Below are positions 1 to 5,479 of a stretch of 8,412 nt of DNA, piece after piece. The number at the start of each line of letters is the position of its first letter. Position 1 is the stretch's first letter. The notes under the pieces are model-generated. The model did no database searches and had not been told where the DNA came from. It saw only the letters and a program-made list of their open reading frames with translations. Source of the stretch: Thermosulfurimonas sp. (GTDB lineage: Bacteria; Desulfobacterota; Thermodesulfobacteria; Thermodesulfobacteriales; Thermodesulfobacteriaceae); assembly GCA_015487645.1 (NCBI GenBank), contig WFPH01000049.1, forward strand, positions 1 through 8,412, in the 5' to 3' direction. Both the position numbers and the translations under genes were made by a program.

Positions 1-358
1 CCCGGTCCACGGCGATCTCCCGCAGGCGCGAGACCAGATCCTCAAGCACCCCGGAAAGCCCCTCAAAGACCGGGAAAGGGAGAGCCGGAAGGGAGAAGCG
101 GGCCCGGGCGAGGTCCTCAAGGGAGCTTAAGCGGGAGATCTCCTCCCGCACGCGCCTTAAGGCCGAAAGGAGTCGGCGTTCGCCCCAGAGAAAAAGGGCG
201 CAGGCCTCGAGGAAAGGGAAAAGCAGGACGCAGGCCTCCTTCTCCGCGGGCCCTCCAAGACGGAAAGCAAGGAGCCCGGCCGCGGAGAAAAGGGCCGCTA
301 TCCCTAAGAAGCCGAACCAGAACTTAAGACCCAGGCGTTCGGCCTCCGCGCGGCTCAT
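1..358 (-). CDS. N-terminal part of a membrane protein of unknown function (runs off left edge)
   Basis: This reading frame starts at ATG 358-356 and stays open to the window edge, giving 119 residues. The start overlaps the MCP stop codon as ATGA, and an AGGAG lies at 374-370, 11 bases upstream, so translation is probably coupled to the MCP. Residues 11-34 (from LKFWFGFLGI to AFRL) and 41-58 (EACVLLFPFLEACALFLW) are hydrophobic and probably form two membrane helices with a very short Gly/Pro loop. From residue 60 the chain is charged and probably helical (ERRLLSALRRVREEISRL), consistent with a cytoplasmic signalling or linker helix. The catalytic or output domain must lie beyond the window. 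Its place directly behind an MCP suggests a signalling role, but this is inference. I do not recognise the family; a PAS, GGDEF or exonuclease-type output domain are all possible. Confidence 0.75.
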   Translation of the reverse strand, partial: MSRAEAERLGLKFWFGFLGIAALFSAAGLLAFRLGGPAEKEACVLLFPFLEACALFLWGERRLLSALRRVREEISRLSSLEDLARARFSLPALPFPVFEGLSGVLEDLVSRLREIAVDR

Positions 359-1989
359 TTTACCCGGTACTCCTGAGCCTCCTTCTGGAGCATGGTGGCC
401 GTGCGGGCGAGATCCTCGGCCCCCTGTTTCATATCCTCGGTGGCACTTTCGGCCTCCTCGGTGCGCCGGCGAAGCTCCTCGGTGATGCGATCCAGGGTCG
501 CCATGCGCTCGGAGATTCTATTCAGGGTCTCGGCCACCTCGGAGATCACCGCGGTCTGTTCCTCAACTGCGCTGGCCACCCCCACGGTGCGCTCCCGGGT
601 GCGGTTTATGCTCTCCAGCACCCGCTGCATGTTCTCCTCCATTTCCCTTCCCCTAGATATGAGGGCCTGCACCCGATCGCGGATCTCCTTAGCGGAGTCC
701 GCGGAGCTTCGGGAAAGCTCCTTCACCTCGTTGGCCACCACGGCAAAACCCTTCCCGGCCTCCCCGGCCCGCGCGGCCTCGATGGTGGCGTTTAGGGCCA
801 GGAGGTTTGTCTGCTCGGCGATGTTCTGGATGAGGTCCGCGGAGGAGGAGATGTTCTGGATCTCCTGGGTGAGGTGGCGCAGGACCTCGGTGGCGGCCTG
901 AACCTCCTTTAAGGCCTGGTCGGACTCTTGCGAGGTCTCGGTGGCGTTTCGCGAGATCTCGTTTACGGCCTCGGTGAGCTGATTGAGCGAGAGCTGGATC
1001 TCGGAGATCTGGTTTTTGAGGTTTTCGGTATAAGAAAGGAGATCCTTTACGTTTTCAAAGGCCTGCTGTGAATGATCTACATTCTGGGTGACCACCGCGG
1101 AAAACTCCTCCGAGGCCGAGGAGATGTGGGCGATGCCCTCCTGGATGCGGGCCAGAAACTCGCGCAGGTTGGTTACGACCTGATTCACAGCCCTTCCCAC
1201 CATGTGGATTTCGTTTGCGGATTTTTCCGGAAGATCCACTTCCACCCGCAGGTCCTTCCTCCCCACGGACTCGGCCACCCGGAGGAGATCCCGGGCCTCA
1301 GCCCGAAGGAGCCCACTTATCCAGAGGATTAGGCTTAGGGCGATGAAGACCGAGACCCCGAAAAGGACGCTGTTCTGAACGAGCATCCTGCGGCCCAGGC
1401 GCTCCTGCCTCTCAAGGGAAAGATCCAGGTTGTGGTAACGGCTTTTGAGCATCTCCTGGGCCAGGCTATAGACCCGGGCCTCGCTCCGGTTCAGAGTGCG
1501 AAGGAGATCCCTAAGTTCCGGGGAGAGATTCACCTCGGAGTTTAAGATGGCCTTTCTTCCCGAGGAAAGTTCCTCCTCTAAGGTGGCAAGGAGCTCCCGC
1601 AGGCGCCTTGCGTTTTCAAGGATCTTTCCGTCGTTTCTCTCCCGGGCCAGTTCCTCGGTTTTGGCGATCTCGGCCCGGGTCTCGGCCAGATACTTGCGCG
1701 CGGCCTCAAGCTCCGCGGGATTCCGGGTGAGGAAGGCCATGAGGAAGGCCCCCTTCACCTTCCCGAAGGCCGTAAGGGTCTTCTCCCCGGCCTCAAGGAT
1801 GGGCCGGTCGTAGTTCCTCACCTCGGCGATCATCCCCTGCATCTCCCGGAGGCGAGCCGTGGAGTAGAGGAACCCGCAAAGCCAGAAAAGGGCCACCACC
1901 CCGGCCACAAGGAGCATGAACCCCCGCACGCTGAGACAAGTGAAACAGCGGGTCTTTTTTCTCCCGTTCATAACCCCTCCTCCGCTCAT
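355..1989 (-). CDS. Methyl-accepting chemotaxis protein with helical periplasmic sensor domain
   Basis: Transmembrane chemoreceptor of 544 residues from the first ATG (538 from the second ATG at 1971). TM1 is at about residues 24-44, preceded by a basic stretch (NGRKKTR). Residues 45-200 form an all-helical periplasmic sensor of four-helix-bundle style with no recognisable ligand motif. TM2 is at about 202-228, followed by a HAMP region to about 285. The cytoplasmic coiled-coil hairpin has the highly conserved tip at about 388-425 (IAEQTNLLALNATIEAARAG, then GKGFAVVANEVKEL), which contacts CheA and CheW. A likely methylation-helix segment, SAVEEQTAVISEV, is at about 473-485. There is no C-terminal NWETF-type pentapeptide tether for CheR/CheB. 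Both candidate starts carry an identical GGAGGAGG ribosome-binding site because the start unit is tandemly duplicated. The gene is first in a unit with the membrane protein at 1-358. It has its own promoter and is far from cheA, so which CheA it serves is not shown. Confidence 0.95.
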   Translation of the reverse strand: MSGGGVMNGRKKTRCFTCLSVRGFMLLVAGVVALFWLCGFLYSTARLREMQGMIAEVRNYDRPILEAGEKTLTAFGKVKGAFLMAFLTRNPAELEAARKYLAETRAEIAKTEELARERNDGKILENARRLRELLATLEEELSSGRKAILNSEVNLSPELRDLLRTLNRSEARVYSLAQEMLKSRYHNLDLSLERQERLGRRMLVQNSVLFGVSVFIALSLILWISGLLRAEARDLLRVAESVGRKDLRVEVDLPEKSANEIHMVGRAVNQVVTNLREFLARIQEGIAHISSASEEFSAVVTQNVDHSQQAFENVKDLLSYTENLKNQISEIQLSLNQLTEAVNEISRNATETSQESDQALKEVQAATEVLRHLTQEIQNISSSADLIQNIAEQTNLLALNATIEAARAGEAGKGFAVVANEVKELSRSSADSAKEIRDRVQALISRGREMEENMQRVLESINRTRERTVGVASAVEEQTAVISEVAETLNRISERMATLDRITEELRRRTEEAESATEDMKQGAEDLARTATMLQKEAQEYRVK

Positions 1990-2003
1990 AACCCCTCCTC
2001 CGC
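1968..2003 (-). repeat. Exact tandem duplication of the MCP ribosome-binding site and start codon (2 x 18 bp)
   Basis: On the minus strand the unit GCGGAGGAGGGGTTATGA occurs twice back to back (2003-1986 and 1985-1968). Each copy has a strong GGAGGAGG Shine-Dalgarno sequence and an ATG four bases after the last G of AGGAGG. The length of 18 is a multiple of three, so both ATGs (1989 and 1971) are in the MCP frame. Initiation at the first only adds the residues MSGGGV, which are the translated second ribosome-binding site. Confidence 0.9.
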
Positions 2004-2004
2004 A

Positions 2005-2040
2005 ACGAATTTAAATATCTTTCTATTTTTAGATATTCGT
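2005..2040 (-). promoter_or_regulatory. Imperfect inverted repeat in the MCP leader (5' hairpin or operator)
   Basis: Read on the minus strand, ACGAATATCT (2040-2031) can pair with AGATA and TTCGT (2020-2016 and 2009-2005), which are separated by a TTTAAA bulge. The loop is A-rich, 10 bases. If transcription starts near 2043, as the promoter call predicts, the hairpin would sit within a few bases of the mRNA 5' end and end just before the duplicated ribosome-binding sites. It could stabilise the mRNA or be a protein operator. AT-rich promoter DNA makes chance pairing possible. Confidence 0.45.
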
Positions 2041-2049
2041 TTCGGTTTA

Positions 2050-2077
2050 AAAATAGACCATACATTCCCCTTGTCAA
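2050..2077 (-). promoter_or_regulatory. Sigma-70-type promoter for the MCP operon
   Basis: On the minus strand a perfect TTGACA -35 box (2077-2072) is followed after 16 bases by TATTTT (2055-2050; 4 of 6 matches to the -10 consensus). Transcription would start near 2043, giving a leader of about 54 bases before the first ATG. The position in the divergent gap and the perfect -35 support it. There is no sign of a sigma-28 flagellar-type promoter here. Confidence 0.6.
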
Positions 2078-2099
2078 GGCTGAGTGAAAGGCTTAAAAA
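2071..2099 (+). promoter_or_regulatory. Candidate promoter for aroK sharing its -35 region with the MCP promoter
   Basis: TTGTCA (2071-2076; 5 of 6 to consensus) is followed after 17 bases by TAAAAA (2094-2099; 4 of 6). The -35 overlaps the TTGACA of the opposite strand in a near-palindrome CCTTGTCAAGG (2069-2079). The predicted start near 2106 would give an almost leaderless message at the ATG of aroK (2108). Weaker than the MCP promoter and unproven. Confidence 0.3.
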
Positions 2100-2107
2100 G
2101 AACCGAA

Positions 2108-2659
2108 ATGCGTAGCCAAATTGTCCTCATCGGATTTCGGGCGGTGGGGAAGACTACGGTGGGAAGGTCTCTGGCCGAAAAACTTTCCTGGGAGTTTGTG
2201 GATCTCGACGCCTGGCTTGAGGCCCATCTTAAAAGAAGCATAAGGGAGGTAGTGGAGACCGAGGGCTGGGAGGCCTTCCGCCGGGCGGAAAGGGAGGCCT
2301 TAAGGGCGTTTTCCGGGCGAAAGGAGGTGGTGCTCTCGCTCGGAGGCGGGGCGGTCATGCACCGCAAGGAGATGGAGGCCTTAAAGGCCGGGGCGTTTGT
2401 GGTGTGGCTCCGGGCCCGGCCGGAGACCATTATCCGGCGTCTTTCCGCAGACCCTCGCACCGAGACCCAGCGCCCGAGCCTTACCGGAAGACCCCTCGCG
2501 GAGGAGGTGGGTGCGCTGCTTGAGGAGCGCACGCCCCTTTACCGGCACTTTGCGGACCTCACCCTTTCCACCGACGATCTCTCCCCGGAAGAGGCCGCCC
2601 GAAGGATCCTTGAAGAGTGGCAGGCCCGAAATAAAATGGAGCCCAATGGTAAAAATTGA
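2108..2659 (+). CDS. aroK: Shikimate kinase
   Basis: Cytoplasmic enzyme that phosphorylates shikimate to shikimate 3-phosphate with ATP in the aromatic amino-acid (chorismate) pathway. From the ATG it has 183 residues, close to the family's usual 165-180. Visible motifs: Walker A GFRAVGKT at residues 9-16; the DLD pair D32/D34; the FRRAE motif with R58; the glycine motif GGG at 79-81; the lid arginine in TQRPSL (R122); and RTPLY (R141). D32, D34, R58 and the glycines match the known M. tuberculosis enzyme numbering, which favours this ATG. An in-frame GTG at 2084 with a weak AAGG four bases upstream would add eight residues and cannot be excluded; it would also conflict with the candidate promoter at 2071-2099. 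The 3' end overlaps the MNT gene by 14 bases, so the two are probably cotranscribed. All key residues are present. Confidence 0.95.
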   Translation: MRSQIVLIGFRAVGKTTVGRSLAEKLSWEFVDLDAWLEAHLKRSIREVVETEGWEAFRRAEREALRAFSGRKEVVLSLGGGAVMHRKEMEALKAGAFVVWLRARPETIIRRLSADPRTETQRPSLTGRPLAEEVGALLEERTPLYRHFADLTLSTDDLSPEEAARRILEEWQARNKMEPNGKN

Positions 2660-3071
2660 AAGGCTCAAGGAGAGGCTTTCTTCGGCCCTGAAAAAGGTGC
2701 CCGGGGTTAAGGCCGCGGTCCTTTTCGGTTCCGTGCTTGAGGTGCCGGAGCTCGCCCGGGATGTGGATCTTCTTTTGATAATTGAGGGAAGGGAAGTGGA
2801 GGAGACCCTGAACGAGGTTGAACGGGCGCTCCTTTCCGCCTTCCCTGAAGTCCCGGTAGAAGTCTTTGACCTGGTTCCTTTTCTTCCCGGGCCTGTGGAT
2901 CCGGAGGTGCTTTACGAGGCGGTGAACAAGGGAAGACTTCTTTTTAATCACGAGGGAGCCTACGAGCGAGCTCTTGAAAGGCTTTCGGCCTATTTTATTG
3001 CAAACGAAATCATCATTAAGGGAAGAGAAGAAGACTATTATGGACTTAAACCGGAAATACATCCTGGGTAG
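2646..3071 (+). CDS. MNT-type nucleotidyltransferase (MntA-like antitoxin family)
   Basis: A small protein of 141 residues of the minimal nucleotidyltransferase superfamily. It shows the hallmark LFGS at residues 27-29 with G28/S29, then DVD (D39, D41) after nine residues, and a candidate third carboxylate D75 in VEVFD. In HEPN/MNT systems the MNT partner neutralises HepT by adding AMP to a tyrosine. I chose ATG 2646 because TGGAG (2637-2641) sits four bases upstream and because the conserved fold begins just after it; upstream in-frame codons are only a shadow of aroK. The gene overlaps aroK by 14 bases and the HepT remnant by 32 bases. Catalytic residues look intact although the toxin partner is truncated, so it may be a surviving antitoxin or a decaying gene. 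Confidence 0.8.
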   Translation: MVKIERLKERLSSALKKVPGVKAAVLFGSVLEVPELARDVDLLLIIEGREVEETLNEVERALLSAFPEVPVEVFDLVPFLPGPVDPEVLYEAVNKGRLLFNHEGAYERALERLSAYFIANEIIIKGREEDYYGLKPEIHPG

Positions 3072-3171
3072 ACTTCGCGAAATAGAGCGGGAGATCGACT
3101 ATCTTGAAGTGGCCCTTGAAGCCCCGGACGAAGAAATACTCCGGAGCCCGGACCGGTTAACAGGAACCTGA
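3040..3171 (+). pseudogene. Truncated HepT-like (HEPN domain) toxin remnant
   Basis: The reading frame from ATG 3040 gives only 43 residues, against about 110-145 for HepT proteins. The N-terminus (MDLNRKYILGRLREIEREID, then YLE, EEIL and SPDRL) resembles the first HepT helix and the conserved S-P-D-R turn, but the next helix (normally like KYLLIVAIEAA) is missing and TGA follows (3169-3171). Reading past the stop in the same frame to TAA at 3232-3234 gives an amphipathic segment with LSGVRRFVSLMEKKAG, which could be the old HepT C-terminal helix. That would mean an internal deletion removed the middle, including the catalytic RX4-6H region. Gene order MNT then HEPN with overlap is typical for these pairs. 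The family assignment is from remembered family features, without alignment; it could also be a short unrelated ORF. Confidence 0.5.
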
Positions 3172-3226
3172 GGGAAGGGCCTTTCCGGGGTCAGGAGATT
3201 TGTAAGCCTCATGGAGAAGAAGGCCG

Positions 3227-3238
3227 GGGCTTAAGCCC
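3227..3238. repeat. 12-bp perfect palindrome at the convergent gene ends
   Basis: GGGCTTAAGCCC is a perfect palindrome. Its centre supplies the YchF stop codon on the minus strand (3233-3231) and a TAA on the plus strand (3232-3234) that ends the read-through frame of the HepT remnant. No U-tract follows on either strand, so I do not call it a rho-independent terminator. Confidence 0.5.
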
Positions 3239-4343
3239 GAAAGCGGATATAGAGGATGTCGCCATCTGAAAGCTCGTAATCCCGCCCCTCAAGCCGGATG
3301 AGGCCCCGCCTGCGGGCCTCAGCGAGGTTCTTAACCAATAGATAATCGCGAAAGTTTATGACCTCCGCGGCGATGAAACCCCGGGCCATGTCCGAATGGA
3401 TGGTGGCGGCGGCGGAAAGGGCGGTGGTGCCGCGTCTCGCCGTGCGGGCCCGGGCCTCCTTCTCGTTTACGGTGTAAAAAGTCAGGAGATCGAGAAGACG
3501 GAAGCCTTCAAAAATAACCCTTTCAAGTCCCGGACTCTGGAGTCCGTAGGCCTCAAGCATCTCGGCCCGTTCCTCCGGGGAAAGCTCCACGAGCTGGGCC
3601 TCAAGCTCCGCACAGAGGGCCACCAAAGGCACCCCCTCCTCCCGGGCCTTCGCCCGCAGGGCCTGATAGTGGGGATTTTCCTCCCCCCCGGGCAGATCCT
3701 CTTCCCCCAGATTGGCCACCCACAGGACCGGCTTCAGGGTAAGGAGAAAGAGGGTCTTTGTGGCGTAATCCAGGGTTTCCTCGGGAAGCCTCTCGCGGTG
3801 TTTCCTTAGCGGCTCAAGGGACTCCAGGATCTCCCTGAGCACCCGAAGATGTTCCACCTCCCTGCGGGCCTCTTTATCCCCGCTTCGGGCGGCCTTTTCC
3901 ACTCGGGAGAGCCTTCTTTCCACGGTCTCAAGGTCCTTGGCGATGAGCTCAAGCTCCACGATCTCGGCATCCCGCACGGGATCAAGACCTCCTTCAACAT
4001 GCGAGACCTCCGGAGAATCAAAACAGCGCAAGACCAGGGCCAGGGCGTCCATCTCCCGGATATGGGCCAGGAACTGATTTCCCAGCCCCTCCCCCCGGCT
4101 TGCGTTTTTGACCAGCCCCGCAATGTCCACAAATTCCACCACCGCCGGCACCGGCCGGGCCGCCCCTTCCCTTTCCGCAAGCACCCTCACCCGCTCGTCC
4201 GGCACCTCTACCACCCCTACATTGGGCTCAATGGTGCAGAAAGGGTAACTGGCCACCTCGGCCCGGGCCCCTTCCACCAGGGCGTTGAAGAGCGTAGATT
4301 TCCCCACATTGGGCAGCCCTATTATGCCAATTCTTAGAGCCAC
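3231..4343 (-). CDS. ychF: Ribosome-binding ATPase YchF (Obg family, TGS domain)
   Basis: A universally conserved P-loop protein of the Obg/TRAFAC family that prefers ATP and binds ribosomes; in E. coli it is linked to translation and oxidative stress. From GTG 4343 it is 370 residues (family about 363). Motifs: G1 GLPNVGKST at 9-17; G2 region around SYPFCTIEPN at 32-41; G3 DIAGL at 73-77; a non-canonical G4 NLGE beginning at 211 in place of NKxD, as expected for the ATP-specific YchF group. A coiled-coil arm lies at about 125-195, and a C-terminal TGS domain follows (LLTFYTVNE, RRGTTALSAAATIH, GFIAAEVI, DYELSDGDILYIRF). The GTG start is fixed by the ribosome-binding site AAAGGAGGT at 4356-4348, four bases upstream. 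A TTG at 4370 in frame lies upstream of that site and is unlikely. Convergent with the aroK unit; divergent from the HNH gene. Confidence 0.97.
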   Translation of the reverse strand: MALRIGIIGLPNVGKSTLFNALVEGARAEVASYPFCTIEPNVGVVEVPDERVRVLAEREGAARPVPAVVEFVDIAGLVKNASRGEGLGNQFLAHIREMDALALVLRCFDSPEVSHVEGGLDPVRDAEIVELELIAKDLETVERRLSRVEKAARSGDKEARREVEHLRVLREILESLEPLRKHRERLPEETLDYATKTLFLLTLKPVLWVANLGEEDLPGGEENPHYQALRAKAREEGVPLVALCAELEAQLVELSPEERAEMLEAYGLQSPGLERVIFEGFRLLDLLTFYTVNEKEARARTARRGTTALSAAATIHSDMARGFIAAEVINFRDYLLVKNLAEARRRGLIRLEGRDYELSDGDILYIRFRA

Positions 4344-4347
4344 GGGG

Positions 4348-4356
4348 ACCTCCTTT
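4348..4356 (-). promoter_or_regulatory. Ribosome-binding site that fixes the ychF GTG start
   Basis: AAAGGAGGT on the minus strand, followed by CCCC and GTG (4343-4341). It is a near-perfect Shine-Dalgarno match and decides for GTG over the in-frame TTG at 4370. Confidence 0.85.
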
Positions 4357-4365
4357 CCGCTATTT

Positions 4366-4385
4366 GCCAAATCCCAAACTTTGGC
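4366..4385. repeat. Inverted repeat in the divergent ychF/HNH promoter gap
   Basis: GCCAAA (4366-4371) and TTTGGC (4380-4385) form six-base arms around an eight-base spacer, with a nested CCAAA-C-TTTGG (4374-4384). It lies upstream of both genes and just before the candidate -10 box for the HNH gene, so it could be an operator. I recognise no known regulator site. Confidence 0.35.
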
Positions 4386-4391
4386 CTAAGT

Positions 4392-4397
4392 TAAAAT
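4392..4397 (+). promoter_or_regulatory. Candidate -10 box for the HNH gene
   Basis: TAAAAT matches the -10 consensus at 5 of 6 positions. The only good -35-like hexamer, TTGCCA (4364-4369), is 22 bases away, which is too far for a normal promoter. Transcription from this box would begin near 4404, nine bases before the ATG, which fits the absence of a ribosome-binding site. Confidence 0.3.
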
Positions 4398-4412
4398 AAC
4401 ACTTTCCACGGG

Positions 4413-5021
4413 ATGGCAGGAGTGGCCTCTAACATCCTTCAGGACAAGGTCCTGGTGCTTAATAAATATTACCAGGCCATCCAGATTACCACCGTGTTAA
4501 GGGCCATCTGTCACCTGGTCAAGGGCACGGCCAAGGTCATTACCCCGGACTGGACCACCCACACCCTGGAGGAATGGATCGAGGCCAGCCGTTTCTACGA
4601 CAACGGTCGCCTGATTCGGAGCCCCTCCCTCTCCATCGTAGCTCCGGAGGCCATTTATCTCACCACTTACGACCGGCTGCCCCGTCTGGAGGTGGTCTTC
4701 AACCGGGCCAACCTCTTTATGCGGGACAACTACACCTGTCAGTATTGCGGCAAAACGGTCAAAAATCCCAAAGATCGCACTATTGACCACGTGCTTCCTC
4801 GCTCACGCGGCGGGAAAACCGTCTGGACCAATGTCGTACTTTGCTGTCGGAAGTGCAACCTTAAGAAAGGGGACCGTACCCCTGAAGAGGCCGGCATGCG
4901 GCTCCTCAAAAAACCCGAGCCCCCGAAGTGGCACAGTCTGCTCCTGGAAAAATTCCCCGAAGAAAAACGCGAAGTGTGGAAACCCTTTCTCGATTTCGCC
5001 GGAATCTACCCCGAGGGTTGA
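4413..5021 (+). CDS. HNH endonuclease family protein
   Basis: A 202-residue protein with a C-terminal zinc-supported HNH domain: CQYC (C109, C112), the catalytic DH pair in TIDHVLPRSRGG (D125, H126), N140 and CRKCN (C145, C148). This is the McrA-like form DH...GG...N...CxxCN..K. The N-terminal 100 residues (VLVLNKYYQAIQITTVLRA, then HLVKGTAKV) match the style of widespread stand-alone HNH proteins of unknown target; these are often found alone in chromosomes rather than with methylases or phages. ATG 4413 has no ribosome-binding site. A downstream GTG at 4455 preceded by AAGG would remove 14 residues and is an alternative start. Its 3' end overlaps the end of cheW on the other strand by 16 bases. 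DNA nuclease activity is likely from the family but its biological role is unknown. Confidence 0.9.
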   Translation: MAGVASNILQDKVLVLNKYYQAIQITTVLRAICHLVKGTAKVITPDWTTHTLEEWIEASRFYDNGRLIRSPSLSIVAPEAIYLTTYDRLPRLEVVFNRANLFMRDNYTCQYCGKTVKNPKDRTIDHVLPRSRGGKTVWTNVVLCCRKCNLKKGDRTPEEAGMRLLKKPEPPKWHSLLLEKFPEEKREVWKPFLDFAGIYPEG

Positions 5022-5479
5022 AGTACTTCTTTGGTATTTAAAATCACAAGCAACCTTTCCGGAAGCTGACAGACGTTGCGCACGAAACGCCTCTCCACCC
5101 CCTCGATCCTTTCCGGAGGCTCCTCCACCTTTTCCGCCGGTATCTCCAGAATATCCCCTATCTTTTCCACCAGGAGACTCACCCGCTCCTCGTCTTCGTT
5201 CTTTACAATCAGGTTATAGGCCCGATTGCCTTCCAGCCGAAGGCCGATCCTTTCAGCCAGATCCACCGTGGTGAGAACCTGTCCCCTGAGATTGATGATC
5301 CCTTTGATATAACCCGGGGCCAGAGGGACCGGCGTAATCTCCAGTTTCCGATTGATCTCCACTACCTCCGAAATGGGCAACCCGAAAAGATATTCTCCCA
5401 GCCAGAAGGTCACGAAGGTCTGGGTCTGGGCCCCTAAAACCGGCCGTTTTTCATTGTTCGGTACGGGCAACTCCGCCAT
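5006..5479 (-). CDS. cheW: Chemotaxis coupling protein CheW
   Basis: Adaptor that links MCPs to the histidine kinase CheA at the inner face of the membrane. The 157-residue product has the usual CheW length and landmarks: FVTFWLGEYLFGLPISEVVEI at about 22-42, GYIKGIINLRGQVLTTVDL at about 56-74 (with the NLRG receptor-contact motif), and the second SH3-like half with VSLLVEKIGDILEIP at about 100-114. I chose ATG 5479 because GGAGGAGG (5490-5483) lies three bases upstream; the in-frame ATG at 5500 lies upstream of this site and lacks one. The start sits inside the 3' end of the J-protein gene (29-base overlap), so expression is probably coupled to it. The gene closes the cheA operon in this window and its end overlaps the HNH gene tail to tail. 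Confidence 0.95.
   Translation of the reverse strand: MAELPVPNNEKRPVLGAQTQTFVTFWLGEYLFGLPISEVVEINRKLEITPVPLAPGYIKGIINLRGQVLTTVDLAERIGLRLEGNRAYNLIVKNEDEERVSLLVEKIGDILEIPAEKVEEPPERIEGVERRFVRNVCQLPERLLVILNTKEVLQPSG

Noticed and set aside
392..901. Plus-strand reading frame (169 codons) opposite the MCP signalling domain
   Set aside because: The Ser/Arg-rich translation is typical of the antisense of an MCP helix region; the minus strand carries the clearly conserved MCP tip.
1931..1950. CxxC (RCFTC) just before TM1 of the MCP as a possible redox or metal site
   Set aside because: A single CxxC next to a membrane helix without other ligands is too weak to claim; it may simply be chance.
2397..2645. 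Upstream extension of the MNT reading frame inside aroK
   Set aside because: The extra 83 codons only shadow conserved shikimate kinase sequence; the ribosome-binding site at 2637-2641 and the family's length support ATG 2646.
3172..3230. Possible rho-independent terminator in GGGAAGGGCCTTTCC and nearby GC-rich stretches
   Set aside because: The stem pairs imperfectly and no T-tract follows on either strand.
3396..4337. Two plus-strand frames opposite ychF
   Set aside because: The minus strand encodes a full-length YchF with every motif; the plus-strand products are Pro/Gly/His-rich shadows.
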